Shown here piece by piece: positions 25,401 to 36,920 of a stretch of DNA of 64,000 nt. A model generated the notes under the pieces. The model was not told the origin of the DNA. It ran no database searches and saw only the letters and a program-made list of their open reading frames with translations. Source of the DNA: Lichenostomus cassidix. Taxonomy: Eukaryota; Chordata; Aves; Passeriformes; Meliphagidae. Numbering within the stretch: position 1 is the stretch's first letter; each line of letters starts with the position of its first letter. The stretch lies in the NCBI GenBank assembly GCA_008360975.2, contig CM039211.1, positions 1,382,038 to 1,446,037 of the forward strand. The letters run 5' to 3'. The position numbers and the translations under genes were made by a program.

Positions 25401-25878
25401 ATGCTGTATTTCAAAGTCTTGTCCCTGGAATCTGAATTTATGAATCACCTTTTGGATTTCCAAAATTTTAGGTGGTTTGTAAATTTGCTGAGCAGCTCAT
25501 ACCATAAATGGAATGTAGGTTACTCTGTATACTAAAGTTGTATTATCAAGAGAAGGAAGTGTAAGTGGTTTTAAAACATGGTAATCAATAATACATTAAT
25601 TTCTGGAGTTCTGCAAGAACGTAAGTGATTGATTAATCTTGTAATAAAGACTCACTAGTGATTTATTGTCTCACCATAAAACAGGAACATGACAGAGTTT
25701 GGTGCCACTTTATCTTGGTACTAGAGGAAAACAAGGAAACAAATGTTAAGATATTTGTGGTGTCACGTGTGTCACCCCAGGATGGGGCAAAATGTGAGGA
25801 CTGTACCTTTCTAGGTCAGTTTCAAACATGCTAGAGCCTGAGAGGAAAGATAACTTCATTGAGTTGATGAAGGAGGGG

Positions 25879-26185
25879 TCTTTTTCTTCTTTTTCTTTTT
25901 CTTTTTCTTTTTCTTTCTTTTTCTTTCTTTTCTTTTTTTTTCTTTTTCTTTTTCTTTTTCTTTTTCTTTCTTTCTTTCTTTTCTTTTCTTTTCTTTCTTT
26001 CTTTTCTTTTTCTTTCTTTTCTTTTTCTTTTCTTTTTTCTTTTCTTTTCTTTCTTTCTTTTTCTTTTCTTTTTCTTTTCTTTTTCTTTTTCTTTTTCTTT
26101 TTCTTTTTCTTTTTCTTTTTCTTTTTCTTTTTCTTTTCTTTCTTCTTCTTCTTCTTCTTCTTCTTCTTCTTCTTCTTCTTCCTTT
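25879..26185. repeat. 307-base pure polypyrimidine tract, CTTTT-type microsatellite ending in (TTC)n
   Basis: Every base from 25879 to 26185 on the plus strand is C or T. It is mostly CTTTT/CTTT pentamers and tetramers, ending in about 14 uninterrupted TTC triplets at roughly 26141-26181. The pattern decays after the A at 26186 but remains pyrimidine-rich to about 26220. Long mirror-like purine/pyrimidine tracts can form intramolecular triplexes. A long Phe/Leu-rich frame through it is an artefact. Confidence 0.97.
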
Positions 26186-26220
26186 ATCTTTCTTTTTCTT
26201 CTTTCTTTTTCTTTGTCTTC

Positions 26221-28151
26221 AATCTGTGTATTTCCTTCCTTTGGCCAAACCAGTTAGATAAAAGAAGATAAAAGAGATGTAAATGTGCTTACCAGAGGGG
26301 GAGTTGTGTGAGTCGAAGCAAGTTAAGTGAGCTAAAATTGAGCAGCTCTTCGAGTGCCTCACTTCTTATGTAAACAATATTGATGGCTTTTGATTCAGCT
26401 TGTTTTACATGCTTTTAATCTCTGAGAAACTGCAGATTGATCTGCAGTTCCACACAGCAGCCTAGAGACCACTGATTCACCATCAAAATAACGTTGCCTT
26501 TTGTGTTGTTAAAAACAGGGAAAAAAGACTGAAAGTACAAACATTTTTCCCCATCCTCTCCCAGTTTTATTCATTTCCCTATGGCTGAAATAAGTGACCA
26601 GGTGAAAAACACAACATTCTTTCCCTTGGCACACCATATCTGACACTCGTGCACCACACTGCTTGTCCTTCGGAGAGAAAACTTGGCGATGCTGTTCCTA
26701 TATTACAAAGGCTCTGACCTCGCCTACCATATAAAACAGAGCAATAAAAGCTGGGAACAAAATGTCTGAATAAATAACAGGCAGTGCTGTCCCCTGAGAA
26801 ACAAAGGTCGGGCTGCAGCTGTCTGGGAAAGCTACTGTTTGTGGAGTCCTACTCCTTCATCTGGAGGGAAAGACTTCCCGGGGTCTTCCAGAAAAGCAGG
26901 CAGATGGAGAGGTTGCTGAAAACCCTGTATCCCTCTTTTCTGTGGAAACAGTGAGTTTACAAAGAGGATGGGACTGCTCCACACGTTGCCAGCTCCTGGA
27001 TGGGCTATGGGAGCAGCCAGGTGTGGTGCAGCCTCCCCAGAGGCTCCTTCTGTTATGTTTTTTCTCTAATGTGCAAGGCTCACAGTTGATAGACTGGCCT
27101 CAGAACACTGATGATGATAGAGGTGATGAGACAACAGCCAGAAAAATTCCATTATTTCTTGGAGACAATGGAGATGGGAGCTCAGGCATGGCTTGGAGCA
27201 CAGCACCTGTGAGAGCCAGGCATGAGTGGACATGGGTGACCCAATTTATCCTGCTCCAGCGCAAGCAGAGCTCATCTTTTGTCACCCAGGAAGGTCTCAT
27301 TGCCACAGGTGGAAGTGTGGACATCTTGCTGGAACTCACCCTGGTGTTTCTGCATGTCAGAGTGCTGGTGTGGCCTCTGCTCCTGGCTCTGCTCCTGCTG
27401 AGTCTGCCTGCCATAAATGGGATCTCCTCGTTAATTTCCACAGGGGAAAAATAAAATCCTGGCATTTTCAGTCTGAAAAGCAAGATGGTATACTCACCTT
27501 TGGAAAGCTTAGGTCACATGCCCAAAAAATGGAATGGCTCTTTACAGTAAGCAGAAACATTCAGTGATGTAGTTCAAAAGGCGTTGTTGAAATTAGTCAA
27601 TTGGAGTTGCAATAAAACTCCAGCAAGAAGCCAAAAGTTAAAGAAAGCAAATTCAGCTCTGCCCCACCTTTCATCTGGGGCAAACTGGTGCATATTGGAA
27701 GGGGGTGGCAGAAGAACAATTCTCTCCTGTTCTGTACTGGTGCAGGTCAGAAGGCAAAACAAAACACAAGCAGAATCCTGCTTGTAAGTCATTTTATAAC
27801 AATGAGCACACAGCTGCCCAGGAGTGAGAAATGAAACTGGTTATTCCTGGGCAGCTGTGCCGTGCCTCTAACCAGAAAGGGCTCATTGCAAAGACAGGCA
27901 ACACTCAAACAATGCTGGGCTGATTTGGTATTGGGATACTTTGCAGTGAAAGCACAGGTCTGGTTGTGTTGCTTATTCTAACTGTTGGGCTATAGCTGCA
28001 CAGGTCCAAAGATGTAAATTAGGAAAGGCTGTAGTGAGAGATAATCCGTTTTATCAGACTAAATTAGGTGAAAAAATGTGTTGCACAAGCAGAAGGAAAA
28101 GTCAACAGAGAGAGTATGTGGAAGGGGAGAAATAATCAGGCATTAAGCTCC
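26221..28151. other. Intergenic: no gene recognised
   Basis: Noncoding. A roughly 170-codon GTG-initiated plus frame (26942-27454) overlaps a 127-codon minus frame and shows no known domain. Its hydrophobic stretch comes from CTG/CTC-rich sequence. A perfect hairpin lies at 27809-27859. Confidence 0.55.
27809..27859. repeat. Perfect 15-bp hairpin (inverted repeat)
   Basis: CACAGCTGCCCAGGA at 27809-27823 is followed after 21 bases by its exact reverse complement, TCCTGGGCAGCTGTG, at 27845-27859. If transcribed from the plus strand, four more pairs (G-U, U-A, G-U, A-U) extend the stem to about 19 bp with a 13-base loop. No target-site duplication is seen. It could be a microRNA-like fold, a MITE remnant or chance. 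Confidence 0.7.
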
Positions 28152-28196
28152 TGTGGTCCCTTCAAACCTTGACCATTCCGTGATTTTGTGATTCCT
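28152..28196 (+). mobile_element. CR1 LINE 3'-tail remnant
   Basis: TGTGGTCCCTTCAAACCTTG followed by ACCATTCCGTGATTTTGTGATTC closely resembles the plus-oriented CR1 3' end (GTCCCTTCCAACC, then ATTCTATG octamers). Only about 45 bases are recognisable. Confidence 0.62.
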
Positions 28197-31100
28197 CTAA
28201 GACAAAGAGATGCAATTATGGAAAATCCACTCACTGCCAAATTAATAAGACCAGCTCCAAGGCAGTGTTTTGATGCAGCAAATTCAGCTCTTTTGGTTTC
28301 CCAGTATCAGTTCAAAAGTGCTGAGGCTGCAGAGCACAATGTGTTGATCCAGCACAAACCTTCCTGCTGCTCAGATCTGTCAGGAAAGGCTGGTGAGTTT
28401 AAGCTGTAGGTGAAGCTTTAAGGTACAGTCTTTGCCACTGCACCTGGTGTCACAAACATCCAAAATGGGGCTGTATTTTCTGTTGGATGTGTTGGCTCCA
28501 TAAATAGAAGAGTGGTTGGGCACAGTTGAGGCTGATCCAGGTTGGCTCTGTGGTTATCTGGTACTGATGACTGTGGGATCATGGATTGGCATTCTGGGAA
28601 ATTTACAGATTAATCCCACCAGCAGGGAGTCAAATTTGAATTAAAGATTTGCTTTTGGGAAATTGCTACCAGAGTTTTTTTTCAATTTCCCCTCCAAGGA
28701 AACAGTTTTGCTTGACAAAACAGATTTGTTTCATGACTTTGCTGTTATGTTCACCAAACTCTCTCTAATGCCTATTAGAAGATGTAGATATGTGAATGAA
28801 CTTTGTTGTGAAACTCCTTTTATGAAAACAGTTTAAAATAATATCCAGGAGTAAATTCTCCCACACAGAGCATTCTTCTCCAGCCTGAGGATGCTGCTCA
28901 AGATGCTGATTTGTGCCTCAGCCCTCTTAGGCTGCATATTTTTTTAACAAGTGAAGGAATAACAGCAAATCAAAAACTCAGGGAGAAAATGAACCTGCAG
29001 AACTTTCATCCATATATGTTCCCTGGTAAAAGAGGGTGAGCATTTTAAATCAAGAGCAGGATTTTCCTCCTGCCAGCCCTGTGTGGAGACATCTTCCCAA
29101 GTCTCCTTGGCACCACATCTGGCTCTGCTCAGCCACTTAGCTGAAAACCCCAGAACACCCTCACTTCAGTTCTGGGGTTTTTCTTGGCCATAAGAGTGGC
29201 CAAAAAAGTCATTCCCTAGGCACTGTTTGAATTCCACTGGTGCCTATCATGGGTAAGCAGGAGTAAAACTGGTCTTACTTTAGGATTGGGCACTTGGAAA
29301 TAGTATCAGGTCGCATCAGAAGGTGCAGGAAATGCAGTGAAAGTCATATCCCTGTTTCGGTTTCCATGCCCCTGTTCAAAGGTCAGAGCTGCCTGCCCTT
29401 GTGCAGTGCAAACTCCAGGGCTTTTCCTGGGAACTGATAAAGCTGTGAAAATTCAGTGTCCTGGAGAAAGCCTGGGACAACACCTGGGAGCCCAAAAAGC
29501 TCTTTTTACCCACAGGACGATGGGATGGAGGGAATGAAAAAAGAAGCCACTTGTGTCCCCAGGCAGATAGTCATCCAGATGAAGGAAAGAAGACTCTGTG
29601 CAGCAGCAGCCCTGCCCTGCTGGCACTGATCCATCAGTACTGTTTTCAAGGCAGAGGCTGAGTAGCTCAGAGAAGTCACCTGCAGGTCCACTGTCATGCT
29701 GGGGACTGGAGAAGGAAATTCTCCACTGCACCAGTGGTCCTGTCCTTCCAGGGTGAGCCCAGCTGGCTCTTGGGCTCTGTATACCTTGGCAGGAACTCTC
29801 TCCCTCTAATTAGACTGAAAGGGCAAGGCTGTAGTCTGTTAATAACACTGACTTAATTTCCCCCTCTCTTGCTATCTGGCACCGGGCATATAATAAAGAA
29901 AGTAAATGTTTGCCAAGCAAGGAAGTGGGGCAGGTAAGTTTACATCAGTGATGCTCTCTGGGACACGTGTGGCATTAGAGCTACCGAGTGGCTGCGTGAC
30001 AGAAAATTGCAGGCTGATCTCTGCATATGTCTTGGGCTGGCATTTGGACTGGAATCCCAGCCCAGCAATGGTCAGAGGGAATCTGTGTGTGTGAGAGCAG
30101 CTGGTGATTTACACAAGCAGCTCTGGCTGCATAAAACAGACCTGGGATGCCAGGGCAGGGCTTGGAAGGAAACAAGGTGCACTAATCCAGGACTTGCTGC
30201 TAAAGCATCAGCCTGCTCTGCTGCCCCCAAATCACCAAGGCAAAGAATCTCAGAGCCATGCATGCAGTAAAAGTTTAATTTCTTCTGTACCCAGAACCAC
30301 CTTGGCTTCAGCTGTAGGGAACCCAAGTTGGGAAGCCTCTGAGGATCTGAAAATCCCTGCCTTCACCCTTCATGAGGTCTTGCAGTGACCTGCATGTACT
30401 GTTTTGCTGTCTCAGCAAAGTCATTTGGCTCATGCCTTGGCTTTGCTCAGCTTGCTGGCATGGCTGTCACCTGAAAACGAGGTGCTGGTGGCCCAGCAGC
30501 TCTGTCAGAGGATGGTTACCTCACTTCTCTCTCAGCATTGCCCTCCTGCTGCTTTCCCTGTGCTTGGGGAAGGGGCTTTTCACCCTCTCTGCTTGTGGCG
30601 GACAGCAAAACTAGGTAATGCTCCAGGGGATAGAAAGAATTCCCTCTGCTCTTGGCAAAATCTTAAAAAAAAACCCAAACTAAACAACAAACAAAAAAAA
30701 AAATTTCCTGATCGCTAATGAGGGGAAATATAATCTATATTTGGCCTCGATTTTTTTTTTAACAGCTGAACTGTCGTTTCTTAACAACCTGTTATTTCCT
30801 ATACTTATGTACATTATTACGTTTCAAGTGAGCCTCGCCCCTTCCTTTAAGCTGCATATTTTCCATTTTAACATTTCCTGTTCAAGCTAAAGGGCAAAGA
30901 TCTTTAAAATATCAGCACGAAGCTGGGCTTACTCTCAGTGTGTAAAAGTTATCAGGCTCCCAACTCTTGGTCAGGCTGTCTCACTTTCTCCTTATCAGAC
31001 AAACAGGTCCCAAGTTCAATGTCTTTGAGTCTCTAACTGTGCTGGACTAAAGTCCTGGCTGTGTGGGCAGCCAGGCAGGAGACAGCAGAGTAATATGTGT

Positions 31101-32569
31101 CTGTGTTTGATGGTCATTATTGTCATAGTGATTGGCAGCAGACACACAGACTTCTGTCTTCAGGGCGTTTCCTTTACCTTCTCTCTATTTGCAAGCATCT
31201 ACTCATCTTATTTTCTCCCTGACAGCTACAGCCAGGCGGGAGTGAGTGGAGGGACAGGGCAGGACTGAGGGGGAAGGAGCACACAGAGTGAGTGGAAGCA
31301 GCACCTGAACTTTTATCTGTGCTCTGGACATTGCAAAAGCTGCAATTGAACAAAAGCTGTAGGGCTCGAGTGGGGATATTCAACAACAGCCATCCCAACC
31401 CAGCCTCTCTGTTAGAATTTGGGCCTGGGGGATGCTGGACAGGTAGGCAGAGACAGCACTGAACACCATAGTCTGCTCTCCAACCATCTCCTATCCTTGT
31501 CTGCTTCTCATGGTGCCCAAATGCAGCTGGAACAAATCCTGCAGGTACCACCAGGACATGGATAAAGTGATGCCAGACACACATTCCATGCAGTAGCCAG
31601 TTTGGGGAAAGGCTTTTCCTTTCAACACAAACTTCCAGGAGTTCTGCTGCCTGTCTGCCTCTCCAAAGAGCACTTTGTGTGCAGCTGATGAGCAGGAGCT
31701 GGGGCTTGTACGTCTGAGGAAGTATAAATCCCTAATTCTCCTTGGGTATTACAGAGGGGGAAATGCCTGGGAAAAGCTGGCCTTATAGCCGAAGATGTGT
31801 GCTCCACAATTTGTCATTGCCTCTGCTCTCTGCAAAGCACAGGTTTTGCTGGACACAAGAGGAATTTGAGGGGAAAACACAGCTAAGTGCAGAGGGCAGG
31901 GAGGGGTGGGAGATCAGAAATTTTGGAAAGACGGAGTCTCACTCCTCTGGCCACTCTGCTCACCATTTCATTTTCTGGTTGAAATACCCTGTTGGGGTTT
32001 CACCAGGAGCCAAACCCAGAGAAGGCAGCCCTTTCCTCTGCTCCTGAAATCTCCTACCTGGATGTTTAGCCCCACAGTCTCTGAGCTCCTGGAATGCACT
32101 GCCATGAGCCTTAGAGTTTCTGGTTGTGGTGGACATCCCTGCAGAGGTCAAACAGCCCTGGCAGAGTGCTGAGTAATGCCCAGACTGGGTGTAAGGTGCA
32201 TCAGCTGTGCCAGCAAGAAAAAGCAGATACCCCAGGGTTACAGCAGCACTGTGGATACAGCTGATGGCCATGGAGTGACAAAATAACCCAACCCTGTTGT
32301 GTCTACCATGACTTCCGTGCTGCTAAACTGAAAATCACAAAAGTCACAAAAGTCACCCTGTGCCTGCTCAAGGGGCAACCCAACCTTCTGTCTGCTTGTG
32401 GGAAACACAACACCCCTGGGACACTCTGTCCACACTCGGACCAGGGCACTGGGGAGGAGATGCCTGCTCCACTCAGCTGTGTCCCATTCCAGAGGGATGA
32501 TTGCTAAAGCCTTGACAGCCTCAGCAGCTAAGGTGTGTTGTGACTGACAGAGTCTGACATGTCCTGCAC

Positions 32570-32635
32570 AGTTTTTTATTAATATTTTATTGCTATTTTA
32601 TTAATATTTTATTAATACTTATTATATATGTTGTT
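32570..32635. repeat. AT-rich TTTTATTAATA repeat block
   Basis: Three to four imperfect copies of TTTTATTAATA with almost no G or C. This is low-complexity DNA, easily unwound and similar to scaffold-attachment sequences, but no function can be read from it. Confidence 0.6.
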
Positions 32636-35600
32636 CCAGATAATTTCTTTTCTCCTTCCTGTTAATTTTTTCTCTAAGAATGGTACAGAACTCCTTTTTC
32701 CCCTCCTTGTTTTACCATTTAGAAAGCAAGTAATTCTTTTTCTGATACCTCTTTAAAATTCCCCTGCAAGTTTTCATGGTCTCATGTTTATAATTATCAA
32801 TAGGGCTAGCATGAAATGTTGGGTCAATTTTTGTTTCTCTTGAAATAAAAATATTTTTAAAATGTCTTGACTCTAAGTAACTTATTCCTTGGAAAGAGGA
32901 AGCAAAAAAAAAGAAATTTTCATCCTGGAAATGTTCCCAAGGTACCCTTTTTGTTTTTAAACAAATTTTCTAATTCTTGATAGTAATTTTTAGGATTAGC
33001 CTTTCTCAGGAAACTAAAATGCTTGCCTCACTTCCAAATGAAACTGAAGGCAGATACCAAATACTTGAACTTCCAGTGAACTAGGAAGCCTGTGATTAGT
33101 TCAGCACAAGTTGCCAAGCAATTAGAAGAGCTATCCTTCTTTCACCCCCCAAGAATCGATTTCAAGAACTACCTGCCTGTAAATGTGAAATAATCACCCT
33201 ACATTGAGAGGAAAAGCAGCCCCTTAAGCCCTCTGGCTTGGCTTCAAACACGCACGAGCTGGAGACCTAAAGCCCCTCCTGTCCCAGCAGTTTTCCCCTC
33301 ACAGTGGATTTCCCCTCTGCATCTGTGTTGCCTGACCACCTGCAGATGCTCGTGCCAGGATCAGCAGATTCTGGGCCAATGTGAGTGTGCAAAGAGATTT
33401 TGGGTGGCTCCTCTGAGTTCTCAATCCCTGATTGCAAACAATTCTTCCCTGGCGGGTTTGAGGACCTGAGTGATTAAAATCCCATGGAGCTGCTTCTTGG
33501 GGGGGTCACACAAAGGAGGGGCAGGTTGATGGAAAAATGAGGTCAGGCTGTGACTCTGGAGGCAAAAAAAGGAGGGAGAGGTGGTTTTCCATGCTGACCA
33601 CGCTCTGCCAGGTACTGCAGAGCTGGAGCTGCCACCTGAAAGCCCATGTGAGGTCAGGCTGGAAATTCTGCTGGAGGAACAAAAGAAGGGACATCAGACC
33701 CTCCTGATGCTGAGTGTGCTGGAGGATGTTGATATGTAGAGGTGAATTGAGTTCTCCAGTAGACTCTAGGGAGACGATAAGGCATGTCAGTAGAACATTT
33801 ATTTTCATTTATGGCTCAAGCCTATCTAAGACTGCTGATAAGGTCATTGTTTCCCTTGAGTCACTGTCGTCAGGCTCTATTTGTACATTTACATGATTAA
33901 GCAGCAGGAGAATCTAGCTTTATCTTAATTTGTGTTTTTATGGCCGTGTCTTCCTCGTATTTCCCTCTGCCTTCTGTCTGTGCCCGGAGCACAGGAGAGC
34001 TGAAAGGTCTGAGTGGTGCTGTGCTGACATCCCCGAGTGATTTACTCCAGGGCTCTCATGGGAACCTGCTGCAGAACCAGGGCTCCGTAGAACAGCCAGC
34101 CTGGGGGACAAAGTGGTTATTCCACCTCCTGGCTGGTGAAAAAGATACAGAGATTCCACTTTCTCTGAAGGTTTGGCTTGTGCATGACTAGTGCATGATT
34201 AATGGACGTCACCGGCACATGACAGACGTGCGTCTGGCTGCTCTCAGAGCTGCCTCTAACTGCCTCATGGAATGTGTTCTAGATGGCTGACTCAGGGCCA
34301 TAAATGTTTATTAGCCTGGCAGACTCCAGAACAATCAATTAAGTCTTTATTAAAACCGTTCATGAGAGGATCCTCCACACAAAGCAGTACCAGCAAGGAC
34401 TTGTCTTTCTTGGCACCCCCTGTCCACCTGCACCAGTTGGGAGACTCTCTGACCATCATTCCTGCATGCTTGGACAAGCTGCTCTGAGTAATGCTCTGGT
34501 TCTGGTTAAAGTTTGTCACTACTCGATTTAATGCCCTCTTACACACGTGGGAATTATGTGCGTCTCCTTTTTTTGGATGTTTTATTTTTTCCCTTTCTGT
34601 CATGTGAGTTTGGATTGGACCCAGTCAGCTTTTTTTTTTTTTTTTTTAGAAGCTCCCTACTCCCGCTCATAACAGGTTTACATCAAAAGAAGGGCTTTCC
34701 TTCTGGGTAGGGCTCAGTGAGGCAGCTCTGATGATAACAGAGAAAACAAATAAAGTTACTTACACCTCTCTGTGGTGCAGAGGGGACAGCACATGACCAT
34801 CTATCTTCCCAGAGGTGGCTGGGGGATGTCAGACCTGGGGACATCCTCCTTCACCTGCTGAGCCCATGGTGCTGCAGCAGCTTTGCCCTGTAATTTTGGG
34901 AAGGAGACAGAAAAGCAGGCTCCTCAGAGTTAAATTCACTTCCTAGGCTGAATGCTCGGGATGCAGGAGCTGCCAAGGCATTCCCTTCCTCTAGGATGTA
35001 GAGCTGGAAGCCAACAATTTGGTTGGAACGCCTTTAGTACAAATCTTTGGGGCTAATTCAGGCATCTGAGCTGATCTTATTCCACTTTTTCTCTTTATGT
35101 AAGTACCACTATTTTTCTTATTGGACAGTATTAAATCATCTGGTTTTGGGACCAGGTCTGTCCTGGAAAAATCCTCCTCAGTTGCTCCTTGCTGGAGTTT
35201 CCCCCTGTGCAGCTTTTACTGTCTTCAAGATTTGCATCCTGATAGGTCACCCTCCATCCTAGTTTGAATCTGGAAAAATTCCCTATATACATAACTGACC
35301 TTTTTAAGGGGATCAGTTATAAAAGTGGACGTCAAAGAAACTGAGAAAGCTGAATAAAAGCCCGAGGGCTGTGGTTTGCCATGTCACAAGGCCCGAGATG
35401 TAGGCAGAGGAGAGTTTGGTTTAATGACCTCTACTCCCCACTCCTCCCACGCAGGCAGGAGAAGTTCTGCTTTGTTTGTTTTCCTCTGGAGTACTTTCAT
35501 TTAGCAAATAAGGTGATTAAAAAAAGAAAACAAGAAAAGAAAAAAAAAAGGCTGGGGAATATTTCCTGGTAGAAAGGGAAAGAATACAAAAAGCCATTTT

Positions 35601-35919
35601 TAGTTAACCTAGGGTGATTTTAAGGCTAAAAGCGATTTCCAGCAAAGTCTGGCAGCAGGATTGTGTCAGGTGAGGATTGAGACAGGAGGCCACATGGGCA
35701 AGCAGGGTGAGAACTACCTGCAGATCCCATTTCTGCCCTGCATTCTCCCACCTCCCAGCTGGGAAAGCCACAACAGGCCAGGAGGAGCCTCTCTGGTCAT
35801 CAGTGGAGTGGAGACCTATTATTTGGTACCTGCTGATTGCTAATTGCCAGCCTAAGCTAAGTTTGTGTCACTGCTGGGAGGGAGCCAACCAGCCCCGCGT
35901 TGGAAAAGGGACCGTGGTG

Positions 35920-36060
35920 TGTTTAACCGGCTTAATGACTGTGTAATTACGAGTCTCCCTAAACGCTCTTCCACAATTAGAGCTCATCACATCCTCGCGA
36001 CCTGACAGGGCTTTAAAAACGTAATTAGAGGCTTGGCAGCTCTGCTGGTGTTGATCTTGA
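35920..36060. promoter_or_regulatory. Candidate conserved noncoding element with homeodomain cores
   Basis: TAATTA cores occur at 35944-35949 (GTGTAATTACGAG) and 36022-36027 (ACGTAATTAGAG). Many CpGs are retained in AT-rich DNA (TTAACCGG, ATTACGAG, AAACGC, CCTCGCGACC). This looks strongly like an ancient developmental enhancer, but that is inferred from composition alone. Confidence 0.3.
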
Positions 36061-36410
36061 GGCGTGAGGGGAGGAGGAGGTGAAATCGCTGTGAGCAGTG
36101 GGTGTCTCGCTCTTACAAGTGTCTTAATAACCTCTCTGCAAACAGATCTCTCTGTGAAAGGCTGTCACAACAAGGCTGATCTGCCTTCCCAGCTGCTTCC
36201 CCACACCAGGAAATCCCTCCTCTGGCTGAAAAACATGGCAAGCCTCTTCAGGACAGGCTGTTTCACAGGGGAATTCGGCCTCATGGGTGGCAGTGGACAA
36301 ATCCCATCTCCATGCCCTAGTCAGAGCAACTTCATCCAAAAGGCAGCACCTCCATGGAATTTATTTGGTTTATAGGTGGTAAAACCCCTCATGGATAAGA
36401 GATTCTGCTC

Positions 36411-36750
36411 ATCACAGAGTCCCAGGATGGCTCAGGTTGGAAGGAACCACAGTGGGTTATCTGTCCTAATATTCCTGCTCTAGCAGGGTCATCCCAAAGC
36501 AAATGGCACAGGATTGTGTCCAGAAGGTTCTGGAATATCTCCAGTGAGGAGATTCCACAGCCTCTCTGGGCAATCTGTTCAGTGCTTGGTCACTGCATAG
36601 GGAAGAAGTTTTTCCTTATGTTCAGATGGAGCTTCCCAGGCATCAGTTCCAGCCTGTTCCTCTGTGCCATTGCTCCCCATGGAGCAGAGCCTGGCCCTGC
36701 TCTGAGCCCTCCCTGCACACAGGGACACTCAGGAACAAGGTCCCCCTTAT
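36411..36750 (-). mobile_element. CR1 LINE 3'-half fragment
   Basis: The plus strand reads TCACAGAGTCCCAGGATGGC, then AGGTTGGAAGGAACC, GTGTCCAGAAGGTTCTGGAA, CCACAGCCTCTCTGGGCAAT, CTGTTCAGTGCTTGGTCAC, then AAGTTTTTCCTTATGTTCAG and GTTCCAGCCTGTTCCTCTGT. These CR1 blocks run in the order expected for a minus-strand insertion with its 3' end at the left. It is the longest CR1 piece in the window (about 340 bp) and directly abuts the TCTA microsatellite. Confidence 0.88.
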
Positions 36751-36760
36751 GCCTAAATCA

Positions 36761-36846
<86 letters not shown>

Positions 36847-36920
36847 CTATCTATCTATCTATCTATCTATCATCTATCTATCTATCTATCATCTATGTAC
36901 AATCTATCTATCTACCTATC
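36761..36920. repeat. (TCTA)n tetranucleotide microsatellite
   Basis: Near-continuous ATCT/TCTA units with a few phase slips (TATATC near 36806, CTCTAT near 36845, CATC junctions) fading after 36900. Adjacent frames reading as Leu-Ser-Ile-Tyr repeats are artefacts of the array. Length is probably polymorphic. Confidence 0.97.

Larger units (their letters stand above)
16846..25878. other. Intergenic: one long open frame, otherwise nothing gene-like
   Basis: Noncoding DNA with T-rich tracts near 17195 and 17330. TACCAGGGTA is tandemly duplicated near 17088-17110. A 12-mer, GCAAGGCCAAGT, is tandemly duplicated near 24690-24717. AT-rich segments with retained CpG and homeodomain-type cores at about 17020-17110, 17960-18060 and 20160-20310 look like conserved elements. 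The open frame at 21922-22470 is described separately. Confidence 0.55.
28197..36410. other. Intergenic: no gene recognised
   Basis: Noncoding DNA. A strongly AT-rich block of TTTTATTAATA-type repeats lies at about 32570-32635. There are poly-T (34630-34647) and poly-A (near 30663 and 35545) tracts. CpG-retaining, conserved-looking stretches occur at about 30710-30840, 34190-34350 (including GGACGTCACC) and 35920-36060. Open frames are short and overlapping. Confidence 0.55.

Noticed and set aside
25828..26271. 147-codon Phe/Ser/Leu-rich open frame
   Set aside because: Translation of the pyrimidine microsatellite; no real protein.
26942..27454. 170-codon plus frame with a C-terminal hydrophobic segment
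   Set aside because: GTG start, overlapped by a long minus frame, no domain and no splice or polyadenylation context. Most likely chance.
36761..36920. CRISPR-like regular repetition
   Set aside because: The array is a 4-bp microsatellite without spacers, in vertebrate DNA. No CRISPR array is present in the window.
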